Positions 17,162 to 26,543 of a stretch of 40,144 nt of DNA are shown piece by piece (the stretch's first letter is position 1; the number at the start of each line of letters is the position of its first letter). The translations under genes and the position numbers were made by a program. The notes beneath the pieces were generated by a model. It did not search any database and was not told the origin of the DNA. It saw only the letters and a list, made by a program, of their open reading frames with translations. The stretch comes from Acidobacteriaceae bacterium (GTDB taxonomy: Bacteria > Acidobacteriota > Terriglobia > Terriglobales > Acidobacteriaceae). The DNA is taken from positions 13,804 through 53,947 of the forward strand of contig PLJN01000033.1 of NCBI GenBank assembly GCA_003140235.1, given 5' to 3'.

Positions 17162-17490
17162 TGGGTTTGCGAATATGATTTGCGCTACCTCATGGCGAGG
17201 ACGCGTTCAGTTGGACTGAGGACGAACGACCAATCGAACTTTTTGCTTAGATGCTAATCGGCGTGATGCGAGGTATTGTATTGGGCATTTTGGAGAGCGT
17301 TGGCTAGAAAGTAGGAACCGCAAGCCGCTCAGGCTCACGTTACTAATTCTTTCCTAAGTGATGGATTAAACAGGATATCCGCGCCGTTCAGATTTTTCAA
17401 ATAGCAGTTGCCGAGTAACAGACTTGAGCAGAGCACAGCAGATCGGCCAGCTTTCGTTCTATTTGCGTTTTTATCTGCGAAAATCAGCGG
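17162..17490. other. Gene-free stretch
   Basis: No supported gene, RNA or terminator is seen. The last 45 bases (from about 17447) contain TTTGCGTTTTTATCTGCG followed by AAAATCAGCGGC, which reminds me of dispersed intergenic repeats seen in soil bacteria. Only one copy is present here, so this remains a guess. Confidence 0.3.
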
Positions 17491-18426
17491 CTACTTTTTC
17501 TCTGCCGGCTGAACTTCAACAAACTGCCAGCCGAACCGTCCTTTAATGCACAGATTTCCGTGGGTAACGGAGTTATCCAGCGGCGAAGTCACGCGGACGA
17601 TCTTATCGTCCTGCGCGTGGATGGTGAGGTCGCAGCCCACGCCGCAGTAGGGGCAAATGGTGTCGGTGCGCGTCTGGCGGGACTCATCCCAGGTTCCGGC
17701 CTGGCGCATGTCGTATTCGCTCTTGAACATCAACGCGCCGGTGGGGCACACGCCGATGCAGTTTCCACAATAGACACAAGCTGAGTCCGGCAACGGGACA
17801 TCGAATTCCGTGGCAATGTGTGCGGTGAAGCCGCGGCCAGCCACGGCGATGGCGAAAGTGTTCTGCGCGTCAATGCCGCAGGCTTCCACGCATTTGTAGC
17901 AAAGGATGCACTTGGAATAATCGCGGACGTAAAGATCGTTATCGATTTTCACTGGCTGCGCCACCGTGGCGTTGTCTTTACCGAAACGTTCGGGATGCGC
18001 ATCATAACGTTCCATATATTCCGGGAACGCCGGTGCCGTGGAAACGTCAACAGAAGAAGCCAGGAACTCCAGCACCAGTTTGCGGCTTAAGCGTACGCGC
18101 TCGGAATCGGTTTTCACGGACATGCCCGGTTCCACTTTGCGCGAGCAAGCCGGGACCAGCGTGCGGGCTCCTTCGAGCTCCACCACGCACACGCGGCAAA
18201 CATTGACTGGTGTAAGGGTTTCAAGAAAACAGAGAGTGGGAGTTTCAATACCCAATTTACGCGCGGCGTCCAAAATGGTTGCGCCTTCAGGAACGGAAAC
18301 AGCTTTCCCGTCAACCTGGATCTCGATTTCACGCAACCTGGCCGACTCCGGGGCGTGGGGTACGGGTCCACGAGGAATTGGGACCAATGCTGTTGGCGCT
18401 GCTGCGGATTCTGCTGGCTTACTCAT
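17491..18426 (-). CDS. Formate dehydrogenase Fe-S subunit (N-terminal domains of the FdsA/FdhA type)
   Basis: Protein of 311 aa carrying four predicted clusters. A plant-type 2Fe-2S domain uses C66, C77, C80 and C94. Two ferredoxin-type 4Fe-4S clusters use C173/C176/C179/C183 and C217/C220/C223/C227. A molybdopterin-oxidoreductase Fe4S4 domain uses C258, C261, C265 and C293 (CPYCGVGC, then LCIKGRFGW). In FdsA-type enzymes these domains form the N-terminus of the ~950-aa Mo subunit. Here the protein ends right after GRFGWQFV, exactly where the Mo domain would begin. That Mo domain is encoded separately at the start of this operon. ATG 18426 overlaps the preceding stop by ATGA and follows GGAG. 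It should pass electrons from the Mo site to the NuoF-like subunit. Confidence 0.85.
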   Translation of the reverse strand: MSKPAESAAAPTALVPIPRGPVPHAPESARLREIEIQVDGKAVSVPEGATILDAARKLGIETPTLCFLETLTPVNVCRVCVVELEGARTLVPACSRKVEPGMSVKTDSERVRLSRKLVLEFLASSVDVSTAPAFPEYMERYDAHPERFGKDNATVAQPVKIDNDLYVRDYSKCILCYKCVEACGIDAQNTFAIAVAGRGFTAHIATEFDVPLPDSACVYCGNCIGVCPTGALMFKSEYDMRQAGTWDESRQTRTDTICPYCGVGCDLTIHAQDDKIVRVTSPLDNSVTHGNLCIKGRFGWQFVEVQPAEKK

Positions 18427-20318
18427 GAAAACAAACTCCATCGACTCAGCGCCGACTCAATCGCGGTGGACGCCGTTTGGCCCAGGCCGCAAATGGAAGC
18501 GTCGCGCATGGCTTGCCCCATCTGTCGCAAAAGGTTGATGTCCTCGGCGGCTGTTGCGAATGATTTGCCGGCGACCAGCCGCTGCAGCGCTTCTTCCTGA
18601 CGCACCACGCCAACGCGGCAGGGAACACATTGACCGCAAGTTTCATGGCGGAAGAATTCAGCAATGCGTAGCAAGATCTTCTTGAGGTCCACGCTGTCGT
18701 CGAACAACATCACCACTCCCGAGCCAAGCGTGGCGCCGATGGCCCGCGTGTCTTCGAACGTTAGCGGTGTATCCAGTTCTTTTGGAGAAACAAAAGCCCC
18801 GGCTGCGCCGCCCAGCAGGACTGCCTGCAGCCGCCCATTGCCGCCAACGCCGCCAGCCAGTTCAATCAGGCTGCGCAGTGTAACGCCCATCGCAATTTCG
18901 TAAACTCCGGGACGCACCACATGACCAGAAAGGCAAAACACGCGATAGCCTATGGAGTTTGCTGTCCCGGCTTTTGCGTAGGCAGCGCCGCCTTCGCGTA
19001 TGATCAGCGGAACGTTGACGAGTGTTTCCACGTTGTTTACCACTGTCGGCTGGCGGAAGAGCCCGGCTTGTGTGGGGAACGGAGGCTTGTTACGCGGTTC
19101 GCCACGGTAGCCTTCAATGGAATTGAACAGCGCGGTTTCTTCACCGCAGATATAAGCGCCTGCGCCGCGGCGCAACTCGATATCGAACTTCAATCCGCGG
19201 CCCAGCACGTTGTCGCCCAGCAAATCCGCGTGACGGGCCTCATGAATTGCGCGCTGCATGCGTTCCGCAGCCAGCGGATACTCGCCGCGCAGATAAATGT
19301 AGCCTTGTTCAGCGCCGGCCGCCAGCGCAGCAATCGTCATGCCCTCAAGAACGGCAAACGGATCTCCCTCCATCAAGACGCGGTCTTTGAATGTCCCCGG
19401 TTCAGATTCGTCAGCATTGCAGATCAAATAGTGTTTGCGGCCGGGGTTTTCCTTAAGCAGATGCCGCTGGACGTGAAGCGCTTCCCATTTCTTGGCGGCC
19501 GGAAAAGCTGCACCCCCGCGGCCTAGAAGTTTCGCTGCCGCGACCTCGCGGATGACTCCGTCAGGTCCCAGGTCCAACGCTTTGCGCAGGGCTTCATAAC
19601 CGCCCTGACGCTGATAGTCCTCAAGAGAAGGATTGCTGCTGCCAATCCGTCGCAACAAGTGCAAGTCCAAGTCCACCGATCCGGCTTGCGGAACAGAAAG
19701 CTGCGCGTTCAGCGAATCCGGTTGAGCTGGCATGCGATCTTCCACGGCGTCATTCAAGGCTGACACGATGTCGCCCACGCTTGCCGGAGCCAGCACACGT
19801 TCCCGGGGTGTTTCACCGGCCCGGGTAATCATCGCTGCCGGTGCGCGTTCACATAGCCCCAGGCACGCACTGCGTTGCCAGACTGCGCGACGTGCCGAGC
19901 AGGGCGTTCCCGCTGGACCTAGTTGCTTTTCTAATTCCTGGCACAGCCCTTCTGCGCCGCACGTGAGGCAGGCGATGTCGTCGCAAACGTGCGCGACCAC
20001 TGGCGGGCGGGCCGACAGCGAAAACATTCCGTAAAAAGAAGCCACACCGTAAACTTCAGCCGGCGGAATGTCCAGACGCAACCCCGTATAGTTCACCGCT
20101 CCCGGGGTGATCCAGCCAACGCGCGATTGAATTGCGTGCAACGCCGGCAGCAGACGGTCGCGCCGCAGATTGCGCTGCTGTCCGTCGCTCGCTGTGTGGC
20201 CATCCAGTTCAGGGCAGCGCTCGCCGCCGTCCCAGCCGGACTCCGGGTCTCCCAGCACGGAATCAACAGCCGCCCGTTCTGCGGGAGTCGGTTCGGCGCC
20301 GGTGAAATGAAGGTCCAT
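18423..20318 (-). CDS. NAD-reducing subunit of formate dehydrogenase, NuoE-NuoF fusion
   Basis: Protein of 631 aa in two parts. Residues about 45-190 are NuoE/HoxE-like, with the 2Fe-2S ligands C112, C117, C152 and C156. Residues about 210-625 are NuoF/HoxF-like: LLGRGGAAFPAAKKWEAL and NADESEPGTFKDR for FMN and NAD binding, YICGEETALFNSIEG, and the 4Fe-4S ligands C561, C564, C567 and C610 (ETCGQCVPC, ICGLGQ). It takes electrons from the Fe-S subunit and reduces NAD+, or runs in reverse. The fusion replaces the separate gamma and beta subunits (FdsG, FdsB). Its start ATG shares one base with the stop of the Mo subunit gene (TGATG), and its stop overlaps the next start by ATGA. Confidence 0.88.
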   Translation of the reverse strand: MDLHFTGAEPTPAERAAVDSVLGDPESGWDGGERCPELDGHTASDGQQRNLRRDRLLPALHAIQSRVGWITPGAVNYTGLRLDIPPAEVYGVASFYGMFSLSARPPVVAHVCDDIACLTCGAEGLCQELEKQLGPAGTPCSARRAVWQRSACLGLCERAPAAMITRAGETPRERVLAPASVGDIVSALNDAVEDRMPAQPDSLNAQLSVPQAGSVDLDLHLLRRIGSSNPSLEDYQRQGGYEALRKALDLGPDGVIREVAAAKLLGRGGAAFPAAKKWEALHVQRHLLKENPGRKHYLICNADESEPGTFKDRVLMEGDPFAVLEGMTIAALAAGAEQGYIYLRGEYPLAAERMQRAIHEARHADLLGDNVLGRGLKFDIELRRGAGAYICGEETALFNSIEGYRGEPRNKPPFPTQAGLFRQPTVVNNVETLVNVPLIIREGGAAYAKAGTANSIGYRVFCLSGHVVRPGVYEIAMGVTLRSLIELAGGVGGNGRLQAVLLGGAAGAFVSPKELDTPLTFEDTRAIGATLGSGVVMLFDDSVDLKKILLRIAEFFRHETCGQCVPCRVGVVRQEEALQRLVAGKSFATAAEDINLLRQMGQAMRDASICGLGQTASTAIESALSRWSLFS

Positions 20319-22231
20319 CAGTCTCCCTGGCTCGGCGTTAATTCTTTTTCGATTCGGATCGCTGTGGCCTTGAATTCCGAGGTACCCGATTTAGGATCGG
20401 ACGCGTCAATGGTCAAGTCGTTGGTGGCCACCTGATCATGAAAGTGCGTCGTCAGGAAGGCCAGGCCGCGGCGCAGCCCCGGATCAAAGCGGACAGGAGC
20501 GACCACCGAGCCTCGGCGCGAACTCACGCGGACTCTTTCTCCCTCTTCCAGCTTGTAGTGCGCTCCGTCTTCGGGAGACAGGTCCAGGGTCTCCGGCTGG
20601 CGCAGCGGAGATGCGTAAAGTCCGGTTTGAACATTGGTGTTGTAGGAATCGAGACGCCGTCCCGTTGTGAGCCGTATGGGGTATTGCTCATCGAGCTTAT
20701 CGACCGGCGGTACAAACTCAACCGGACTGAACGGCGCGCGCGGGCCAATCAAAGGCTCCTGCCAGAGCCGGCTGTGCAAAAACATTTCACCAGGATGGGA
20801 TTCGTCATAACACGGCCATTGAATTCCGCCCATTTCTTCCAGACGGGCGTAGCTCATGCCGCCGTGCATGGGACTTAGCGCGCGCATTTCGTCCCACAGC
20901 TTCTCCGAATCCAGCTTTCCCCAGTCGCGGCCCATGCGGCGGGCCAGTTCAAAAATGATTTCCATGTCGTCGCGCGTGCCGGCGGGCGGCGGCACGGCGC
21001 GGCGGACCCTCTGTACGCGGCGTTCGCTGGAAGTTACGGTGCCTTCGCTCTCGCACCATCCTGCCGCGGCGGGCAGCACTACGGTGGCCAGTTCGGCGGT
21101 CTTGGTATAAAACATGTCCTGCACCACCATAAACTCCAGGCCGCGTAATAGCTTAAGGCAGCGATGGCGGTCCGCTTCCGAATCCGCCGGGTTTTCGCCG
21201 AGGACGTACAGCGTAGTCAGCTCGCCGCGTTCCATGGCGTTGAACATATCGGTCAAATGCCAGCCGCGTTTGGGTGGGATGGCGACGCCCCACGCACGTT
21301 CAAACTTTCCGCGAAGTTCGTTGTTCTCCACGTGCTGAAATCCGGGCAAACGGTCCGGGATTGCGCCCATGTCTCCGCCGCCCTGGACATTATTCTGTCC
21401 GCGCAGAGGATTGACTCCGCTGCCGTAGCGACCCACGTGTCCGGTGAGCAAAGCCAGATTGATCAGCGACAAAACGTTGTCCACGGCGTTGTGATGTTCC
21501 GTGATGCCCAGCGTCCAGCAAATCTGCGCGCGTTCGGCGCGGGCATAGGCGTGGGCAGTCTCGCGAATCACTTGTGCGGGAACGCCGGTGTCACGCTCAG
21601 CACGCTCCAGCGTGTATTCCTCCACATGAGCTTTGTAGGCGTCGAATCCGCTGGTTGCGTTCTTAATAAACTTCTCATTGGCCAGGCCGGCGGCAATGAT
21701 CTCGCGGCCCATGGCGTTGGCGAGTGAGATGTCGGAGCCTACGTTGAGCCCCAGCCACACATCTCCCCACTGCGCGGAACTGGTGCGCCGCGGGTCCATC
21801 ACGTAGAGCTTGGCGCCGTGACGCACTCCTTTCAACAAATGATGAAAGAAGATAGGGTGCGTCTCCCGCGCGTTCGATCCCCACAGCAGGACCACGTCCG
21901 TGTCTTCGATTTCACGATAGGAGCTTGTACCGCCACCCGCACCGAATACTGTCGCCAGACCGACGACACTGGGCGCGTGTCAAGTACGGTTGCAACTATC
22001 GATGTTGTTCGTGCCAATCACCGTGCGAACGAATTTCTGTGCGGCATAATTCAGCTCATTGGTGGTCTTGGAGCAGCTGAACATGCCGAACGTGTTGGGC
22101 CCATGCTTCTTCACCTGTTGCTGGAAGGCCTGGGCCACCCGGTCCAGCGCTTCGTCCCAGGTTGCATGGCGATGCGCTCCGTTCTCGCGGATGAGTGGCT
22201 GGGTCAAGCGTCCTTTGGATGTTGTTTCCAT
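20318..22231 (-). CDS. fdhA: Selenocysteine-containing formate dehydrogenase catalytic subunit (Mo/bis-PGD domains)
   Basis: The gene spans an in-frame TGA at 21980-21982 that conventional reading takes as a stop. Read as selenocysteine, it gives a 637-aa protein with Sec84 in NRT-U-HAPSVVGLATVFGAGG, the active-site position of formate dehydrogenases. Sequence on both sides is clearly family-like: ATWDEALDRVAQAF, TNELNYAAQKFVR before, and VVLLWGSNARETHPIFF, GVNPLRGQNNVQG, VVLPAAAGWCESEGTVTSSERRVQ after. The C-terminal 110 residues are the MGD-binding domain. A bacterial SECIS hairpin lies just after the UGA. The protein lacks the usual N-terminal Fe4S4 domain, which is encoded by the third operon gene. 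ATG 22231 is chosen; TTG 22237 is an alternative. selA-D and fdhD are not in the window. Confidence 0.9.
21950..21982 (-). promoter_or_regulatory. SECIS element with UGA selenocysteine codon
   Basis: On the minus strand UGA (21982-21980) is followed by 11 nt (CACGCGCCCAG), then a hairpin: arm UGUCGUC (21968-21962), loop GGUCU (21961-21957), arm GGCGACA (21956-21950). Six pairs are Watson-Crick and one is U-G. The loop sequence and the 11-nt spacing agree with the E. coli fdhF element as I remember it, where SelB binds the GGUCU loop. Confidence 0.9.
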
Positions 22232-22499
22232 TTGCAATTGTCCGAAAATCTTCAGATACCTGATACGTAGGATATATCAAAAGGGGAGCACAATTGGGCG
22301 GCAAGACATCGCAACATGGGACGTTGGTACCCGCGGAAGCAACAATTCTCAACTGAACTTCACAAGACAAAACCCGGGTATCGGCAACAAGCGGAGTGCG
22401 GAAGGGTTCCTACAAGCGAGGGAAGTAAGAGCTTCAGATCTGATGAGCGTGGCAGCAACTGGACCACCGGAAATCGGACCTGGCTGGAAAGGAACTTTT
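22232..22499. other. Divergent intergenic region upstream of the formate dehydrogenase operon
   Basis: The 268 nt between the Mo subunit start and the small secreted protein should hold both promoters. I see no consensus sigma70 or sigma54 promoter, no operator palindrome and no recognised riboswitch. The reading frame of the Mo subunit is closed upstream by a TGA near 22278, so the gene cannot extend much further. Confidence 0.4.
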
Positions 22500-22757
22500 A
22501 TGAAACGCTTACGCATACTGCTCGCTATTACCGCATTGACGCTGGGGACCTCCGCTTTCGCGGGCGCACAGGAGTTCCACAACCAGAAATCGGACTACAA
22601 GGACCGCGACCAGCACGTGAGCCGCGACCGGGGCAACGGCGTGGAGTACAAATACCCGGTTTACGACAAGGACGACCGCGGGCGTGACCGCGATGACCGC
22701 TGGAAGGTCAAAGTCAGAGACGACCGTGGGCATCACGAGTACGGGGACCGCCGCTAA
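22500..22757 (+). CDS. Small secreted, highly charged protein
   Basis: Protein of 85 aa. A signal peptide (KRLRILLAITALTLGTSAFAGA) is followed by a mature part of about 60 residues made almost entirely of D, R, K, Y, H and G, with the repeated pieces DKDDRGRDRDDRWKVKVRDDRG. It has no cysteines. Such short charged periplasmic proteins occur often in Acidobacteriota; function unknown. The start ATG follows GGAAAGGAAC. A strong terminator (22780-22820) follows, so it is a single-gene unit. Confidence 0.7.
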   Translation: MKRLRILLAITALTLGTSAFAGAQEFHNQKSDYKDRDQHVSRDRGNGVEYKYPVYDKDDRGRDRDDRWKVKVRDDRGHHEYGDRR

Positions 22758-22779
22758 GTTTAGAGTCGCCGGCAAGAGT

Positions 22780-22820
22780 GGGCGGAACGGGCTGCCAGCC
22801 TTGTTCCGCCCGCTTTTTTT
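22780..22820 (+). terminator. Rho-independent terminator
   Basis: The arms GGGCGGAAC (22780-22788) and GTTCCGCCC (22803-22811) are exact complements, followed by GCTTTTTTT. It ends the small secreted protein's transcript. Confidence 0.85.
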
Positions 22821-22951
22821 GGGCCGAACAGCCGGGGAGGACAGGAATTGGCCCCTGTTACGGCGCAAACAGGCCACAACGGCCATAATTTCTATATAAT
22901 CGAGGGGAAGTTTTCATCCATTTCGATCTTAATCTGGGAGTTTCCCGCAAA

Positions 22952-24919
22952 ATGATCAGGTTCTTGCAAAGCGGCAACCGGGCCGTCAAGTTTATCCTTA
23001 GCGCATTCCTGCTGCTCATCTGTGTCTCGATGGTGTGGTATCTCGTCCCCGGCCTCAACGGCAGTGACACCACGAACGCCTCGGGTGTGGTGGCAACGGT
23101 TGGTGGAGAGTCCATCCACACCGACGAAGTCACGAAGCTGGCGAATAATTTGTTGAAGCAGCAAAACATACCGGAGCAATACCGTAGTTTCATGGTGCCG
23201 CAAGCCATACGCGCGGCATCGCAGCAGCTCATCCAGGAAGCCGAGCTCCGTTATGAAGCGGGTCGCCTGGGTCTGACGGTCTCTGACCAGGAATTGCGGG
23301 ACGAACTGCGCAACGGCCAGGTCGGCCCCGTTTTGTTCCCTGGGGGGCAATGGATTGGCCAGGAAAAGTACGTGGCACTTCTGGCCGATAATGGCACCTC
23401 CGTGGAAGACTTTGAGCAGCAAATGAAGATGCGTTTGCTGGACCGCAAGCTGCTGGGCACGATCGAGGCCGCGGTGGACGCCACTCCGGCGGAGGTTGAG
23501 AAGGTCTACAAAGAGCAGAACACCAAAGTTAAGTTCGACTATGCCATCCTGAAACAGGAAGATGTGGCGAACACCATCAAGCCCACCGACTCGGAACTCA
23601 AAGCCTTCTTCGTGTCCCATGCGGCCAATTATCAGAATAGCATTCCAGAGAAGCGCCAGATTCGCTACTTCGTAATTCCCGACGCGACCCTGCAAAGCAA
23701 AGTCACGGTCACGCCGGACGAAGTGCAGAAGTATTACAACGAGCACCAGGAGCAGTACCGCACGCCGGAAGGGATCAAGACCCGCCACATTCTTGTGGCA
23801 ACCCCCAAGCCTGGGCCAGAGGGCAAAGTGGATCCGAAGGCTGTGGAAGCGGCGCGGACCAAAGCGCAAAACCTGCTCAAACAGCTCAGGGCTGGAGCAG
23901 ATTTCGCTGAACTCGCGAAGAAGAACTCCGATGATCCGGGCAGCGCCGCGAAAGGCGGAGAGCTTGATTTCATGCCCAAGGGTGGCTTCGTCGCTGAGTA
24001 TGAGAAGGCTGCATATGGACAGAGCAACGGCCAGATCAGCGAGCCGGTGCAGACCGAGTTTGGCTTTCACATCATTCAAACCCAAGACAAACGTGCCGCA
24101 GGTGTCCAGCCACTGGCTGACCTTAAGAACCAGATCGAGACTGGTATCCGGGCGCAAAACGTCTCCGGAATGCTGCAGCAGATTGTGAACGACGCCCAGA
24201 GTACCGCCAAAACGAAAGGCCTGGCTGCGGCCGCGGCAAAATACAATGCTCCGATGTTGCAGAGCAATCCGATCACAACGAAGGACGCGCTGCCCGGGAT
24301 TGGTCCGTCGAGGGAACTGACGCAGGGAGTTTTTAGCGCTACGCAAGACGCTGGCGCACAAGCCGTGCGGGTTACCACGGGCACGGTGATTTTTGAAGTG
24401 ACAAAGATTGAGCCCGCGCGAACGCCTCCTCTGGATGAGATTCGCGACAAGGTGACCACGGACTTCAAATCCGACCAAGCCGGGAAGCTGCTACAACAGA
24501 AGGTGCAGGAACTCGCAGACCGCGCCCATACGGAACACGATCTGCGCAAGGCCGCGAAGGAAGTTGGAGCCACGGTCGCGACCAGCGAGCCGGTCACTCG
24601 GGCGTCCACGATCAACGGCATCGGCTCCATGACTGGTCCGGCAAGCGTAGCTTTTACACTGAAACCGGGCGAGATCAGCGGCCCCATCAGCCTCCCTGCG
24701 GCCGGAATGGTGCTGACGATCACGGAGAGGCAGGACCCATCCCCCACCGACCCGCAATTTGCCAAAGACAAAGACCATCTCCGCGACCAGATCATCAGCG
24801 GAAAGCGCGATCAGGCGATTGGACTGTTCATCTCTAACCTGGAAACCCGGCTGGAAAAAGAAGGCAAGAAGAAAATCAACAAGACCGAGATGGACAAGCT
24901 GACCAAGATCGGGACCTAA
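22952..24919 (+). CDS. PpiD/SurA-like peptidyl-prolyl isomerase
   Basis: Protein of 655 aa. One N-terminal membrane helix (residues about 12-33) anchors it in the inner membrane, with the rest in the periplasm. Residues about 40-190 are a SurA-N-like chaperone domain (VVATVGGESIHTDEV). A parvulin-type PPIC domain lies at about 275-385, with TRHILVATPKPG, AKKNSDDPGSAAKGGELDFM and QTEFGFHIIQ. A second, weaker parvulin-like part is near 470-600. It should help fold outer-membrane or secreted proteins. The start ATG 22952 has only a weak ribosome binding site (GGGAG, 22937-22941). The malQ gene follows 19 nt downstream, so they are probably co-transcribed without an evident functional link. Confidence 0.88.
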   Translation: MIRFLQSGNRAVKFILSAFLLLICVSMVWYLVPGLNGSDTTNASGVVATVGGESIHTDEVTKLANNLLKQQNIPEQYRSFMVPQAIRAASQQLIQEAELRYEAGRLGLTVSDQELRDELRNGQVGPVLFPGGQWIGQEKYVALLADNGTSVEDFEQQMKMRLLDRKLLGTIEAAVDATPAEVEKVYKEQNTKVKFDYAILKQEDVANTIKPTDSELKAFFVSHAANYQNSIPEKRQIRYFVIPDATLQSKVTVTPDEVQKYYNEHQEQYRTPEGIKTRHILVATPKPGPEGKVDPKAVEAARTKAQNLLKQLRAGADFAELAKKNSDDPGSAAKGGELDFMPKGGFVAEYEKAAYGQSNGQISEPVQTEFGFHIIQTQDKRAAGVQPLADLKNQIETGIRAQNVSGMLQQIVNDAQSTAKTKGLAAAAAKYNAPMLQSNPITTKDALPGIGPSRELTQGVFSATQDAGAQAVRVTTGTVIFEVTKIEPARTPPLDEIRDKVTTDFKSDQAGKLLQQKVQELADRAHTEHDLRKAAKEVGATVATSEPVTRASTINGIGSMTGPASVAFTLKPGEISGPISLPAAGMVLTITERQDPSPTDPQFAKDKDHLRDQIISGKRDQAIGLFISNLETRLEKEGKKKINKTEMDKLTKIGT

Positions 24920-24938
24920 GACCGTATTCTGAGCGACT

Positions 24939-26474
24939 ATGCTGTTGCAACGCTCCGCTGGAATTTTGCTCCATCCCACCTCGCTGCCATCGCGCGGCGG
25001 TATCGGTGATCTTGGACCTGAAGCGTATGCCTTTGCCGACTTTCTGGCCCAGGCGCAGCAGGGAATTTGGCAGGTCCTGCCGCTTTCACCTCCCGGTCTG
25101 GGCAACTCGCCCTATTCCGCGATCTCCGCATTTGCCGGGAACCCGCTGCTCATCAGCCTGGAGCGACTTGCCGAACGCGGCTGGATTCCCAAAGGTCGCG
25201 GGTCCGGCCTTTCTGTTTCCGGCAACATTGATTTTGATCAGGCGAAAGCGTACAAGCTGCCGCTGCTGCACCAAGCCGCGCAGAATTTTCTGGAAGCCGG
25301 CCAGGGAGATCGCCGCCGCTTCGAATCGTTCAAACAGGAAAACGCCGGGTGGCTGGAAGATTTTGTCCTGTTCAGCGTGATGCGGCAAACGCATGACGGG
25401 ACCTCCTGGAGCGCGTGGCCGACCGAGCTGGCGCGGCGGGAGCCCGAGGGACTGCGCCGTTTTGGCATGGAGTATCAGCGCGAACTCGAGGTGGAGCGCG
25501 TGATTCAATTCGCGTTCTTCGAACAATGGCGGGCCCTGCGCAGTTACTGCGCCCAGCGTGGAACCAGGATCGTTGGCGATGTGGCCATCTTTGTAAACTA
25601 CGACAGCGTCGACGTATGGCGCAACCCCGAGTTGTTTTACCTGGACGAGAAACTGCAGCCCACCGTGGTAGCGGGCGTGCCTCCGGACGCGTTCAGTGCG
25701 ACCGGCCAGCGCTGGGGCAATCCTCTGTATCATTGGGACGTGTGCCAAATCCACGGTTATGACTGGTGGGTGCAGCGGCTCTCCTGGGCACTGCGACTCT
25801 ACGACCTCATCCGGCTGGACCACTTCCGGGGATTCGAAAGTTACTGGGAGATTCCGGCAACCGAGCCCACCGCAATCCGCGGACGGTGGGTAAAAGGTCC
25901 GCAGGACGATTTCTTTCAAGTATTGCGTGCCCGCCTGGGCGACCTTCCATTCATCGCGGAAGACCTGGGAATGATTACTTCGGAAGTCCACGCGTTGCGC
26001 CAGCGCCTGGGTGTTCCGGGAATGAAGGTGCTGCAATTTGGCTTTAGCGATCCCGGCGCGCACATATATTTGCCGCACAACTTCGCGCCCAATTGCGTGG
26101 TCTATACCGGCACGCATGACAACGACACAACAGTAGGATGGTGGGCCACCGGCGCCACGGTCGAAGAAAAGCGTGCAGCCGCAGTATACCTTGGCGTGGC
26201 TGATGACGGTATCGAGTGGGCCATGATTCGCGCCGCGTCGGCTTCCGTGGCCAATCTGGCGATCGTTCCGCTGCAAGACGTGCTGGGCCTGGGCAGCGAA
26301 GCGCGCATGAACGTTCCTTCTCGCACCCACGGCAACTGGGGCTGGCGCTACGCCGAGGGCAGTCTGAGCAGTGACCTGGCCGATAAGCTGCGAGCGCTTT
26401 CGGTGGTCGGTGATCGCCAACCGGTCGTGCCGGTAGCTGATCGGCGGCAAGTGCCAGAAGATTTCGCCGCATAG
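24939..26474 (+). CDS. malQ: 4-alpha-glucanotransferase (amylomaltase, GH77)
   Basis: Cytosolic enzyme of 511 aa, the usual bacterial length. It transfers alpha-1,4-glucan segments between maltodextrins in glycogen or maltose metabolism. The N-terminus RSAGILLHPTSLPSRGGIGD and WQVLPLSPPG are family signatures. The GH77 catalytic residues are present: nucleophile D294 (IRLDHFRGF), acid/base E341 (FIAEDLGMI) and the third carboxylate D394 (TGTHDNDTT). All domains look intact. No other glycogen genes are adjacent; the upstream neighbour 19 nt away is the PpiD-like gene. Confidence 0.93.
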   Translation: MLLQRSAGILLHPTSLPSRGGIGDLGPEAYAFADFLAQAQQGIWQVLPLSPPGLGNSPYSAISAFAGNPLLISLERLAERGWIPKGRGSGLSVSGNIDFDQAKAYKLPLLHQAAQNFLEAGQGDRRRFESFKQENAGWLEDFVLFSVMRQTHDGTSWSAWPTELARREPEGLRRFGMEYQRELEVERVIQFAFFEQWRALRSYCAQRGTRIVGDVAIFVNYDSVDVWRNPELFYLDEKLQPTVVAGVPPDAFSATGQRWGNPLYHWDVCQIHGYDWWVQRLSWALRLYDLIRLDHFRGFESYWEIPATEPTAIRGRWVKGPQDDFFQVLRARLGDLPFIAEDLGMITSEVHALRQRLGVPGMKVLQFGFSDPGAHIYLPHNFAPNCVVYTGTHDNDTTVGWWATGATVEEKRAAAVYLGVADDGIEWAMIRAASASVANLAIVPLQDVLGLGSEARMNVPSRTHGNWGWRYAEGSLSSDLADKLRALSVVGDRQPVVPVADRRQVPEDFAA

Positions 26475-26543
26475 CGTTGGTCGTCCGCTTTACTAAGTCC
26501 CAGGAAAAGCCGAAAATAGATAAATCGCGCAAGGAGCAAAAAC

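Noticed and set aside
22238-22499. Riboswitch or Moco-RNA upstream of the formate dehydrogenase operon
   Set aside because: I looked for conserved cores of molybdenum-cofactor and other riboswitches on both strands and saw none.
22952-24478. Long minus-strand reading frame opposite the PpiD-like gene (528 codons)
   Set aside because: It is antisense to a protein with clear domains; its translation is arginine/leucine-rich with no family features, as expected in GC-rich DNA.
25086-26450. Long minus-strand reading frame opposite malQ (454 codons)
   Set aside because: The plus strand has all GH77 catalytic residues; the antisense frame shows no domain.
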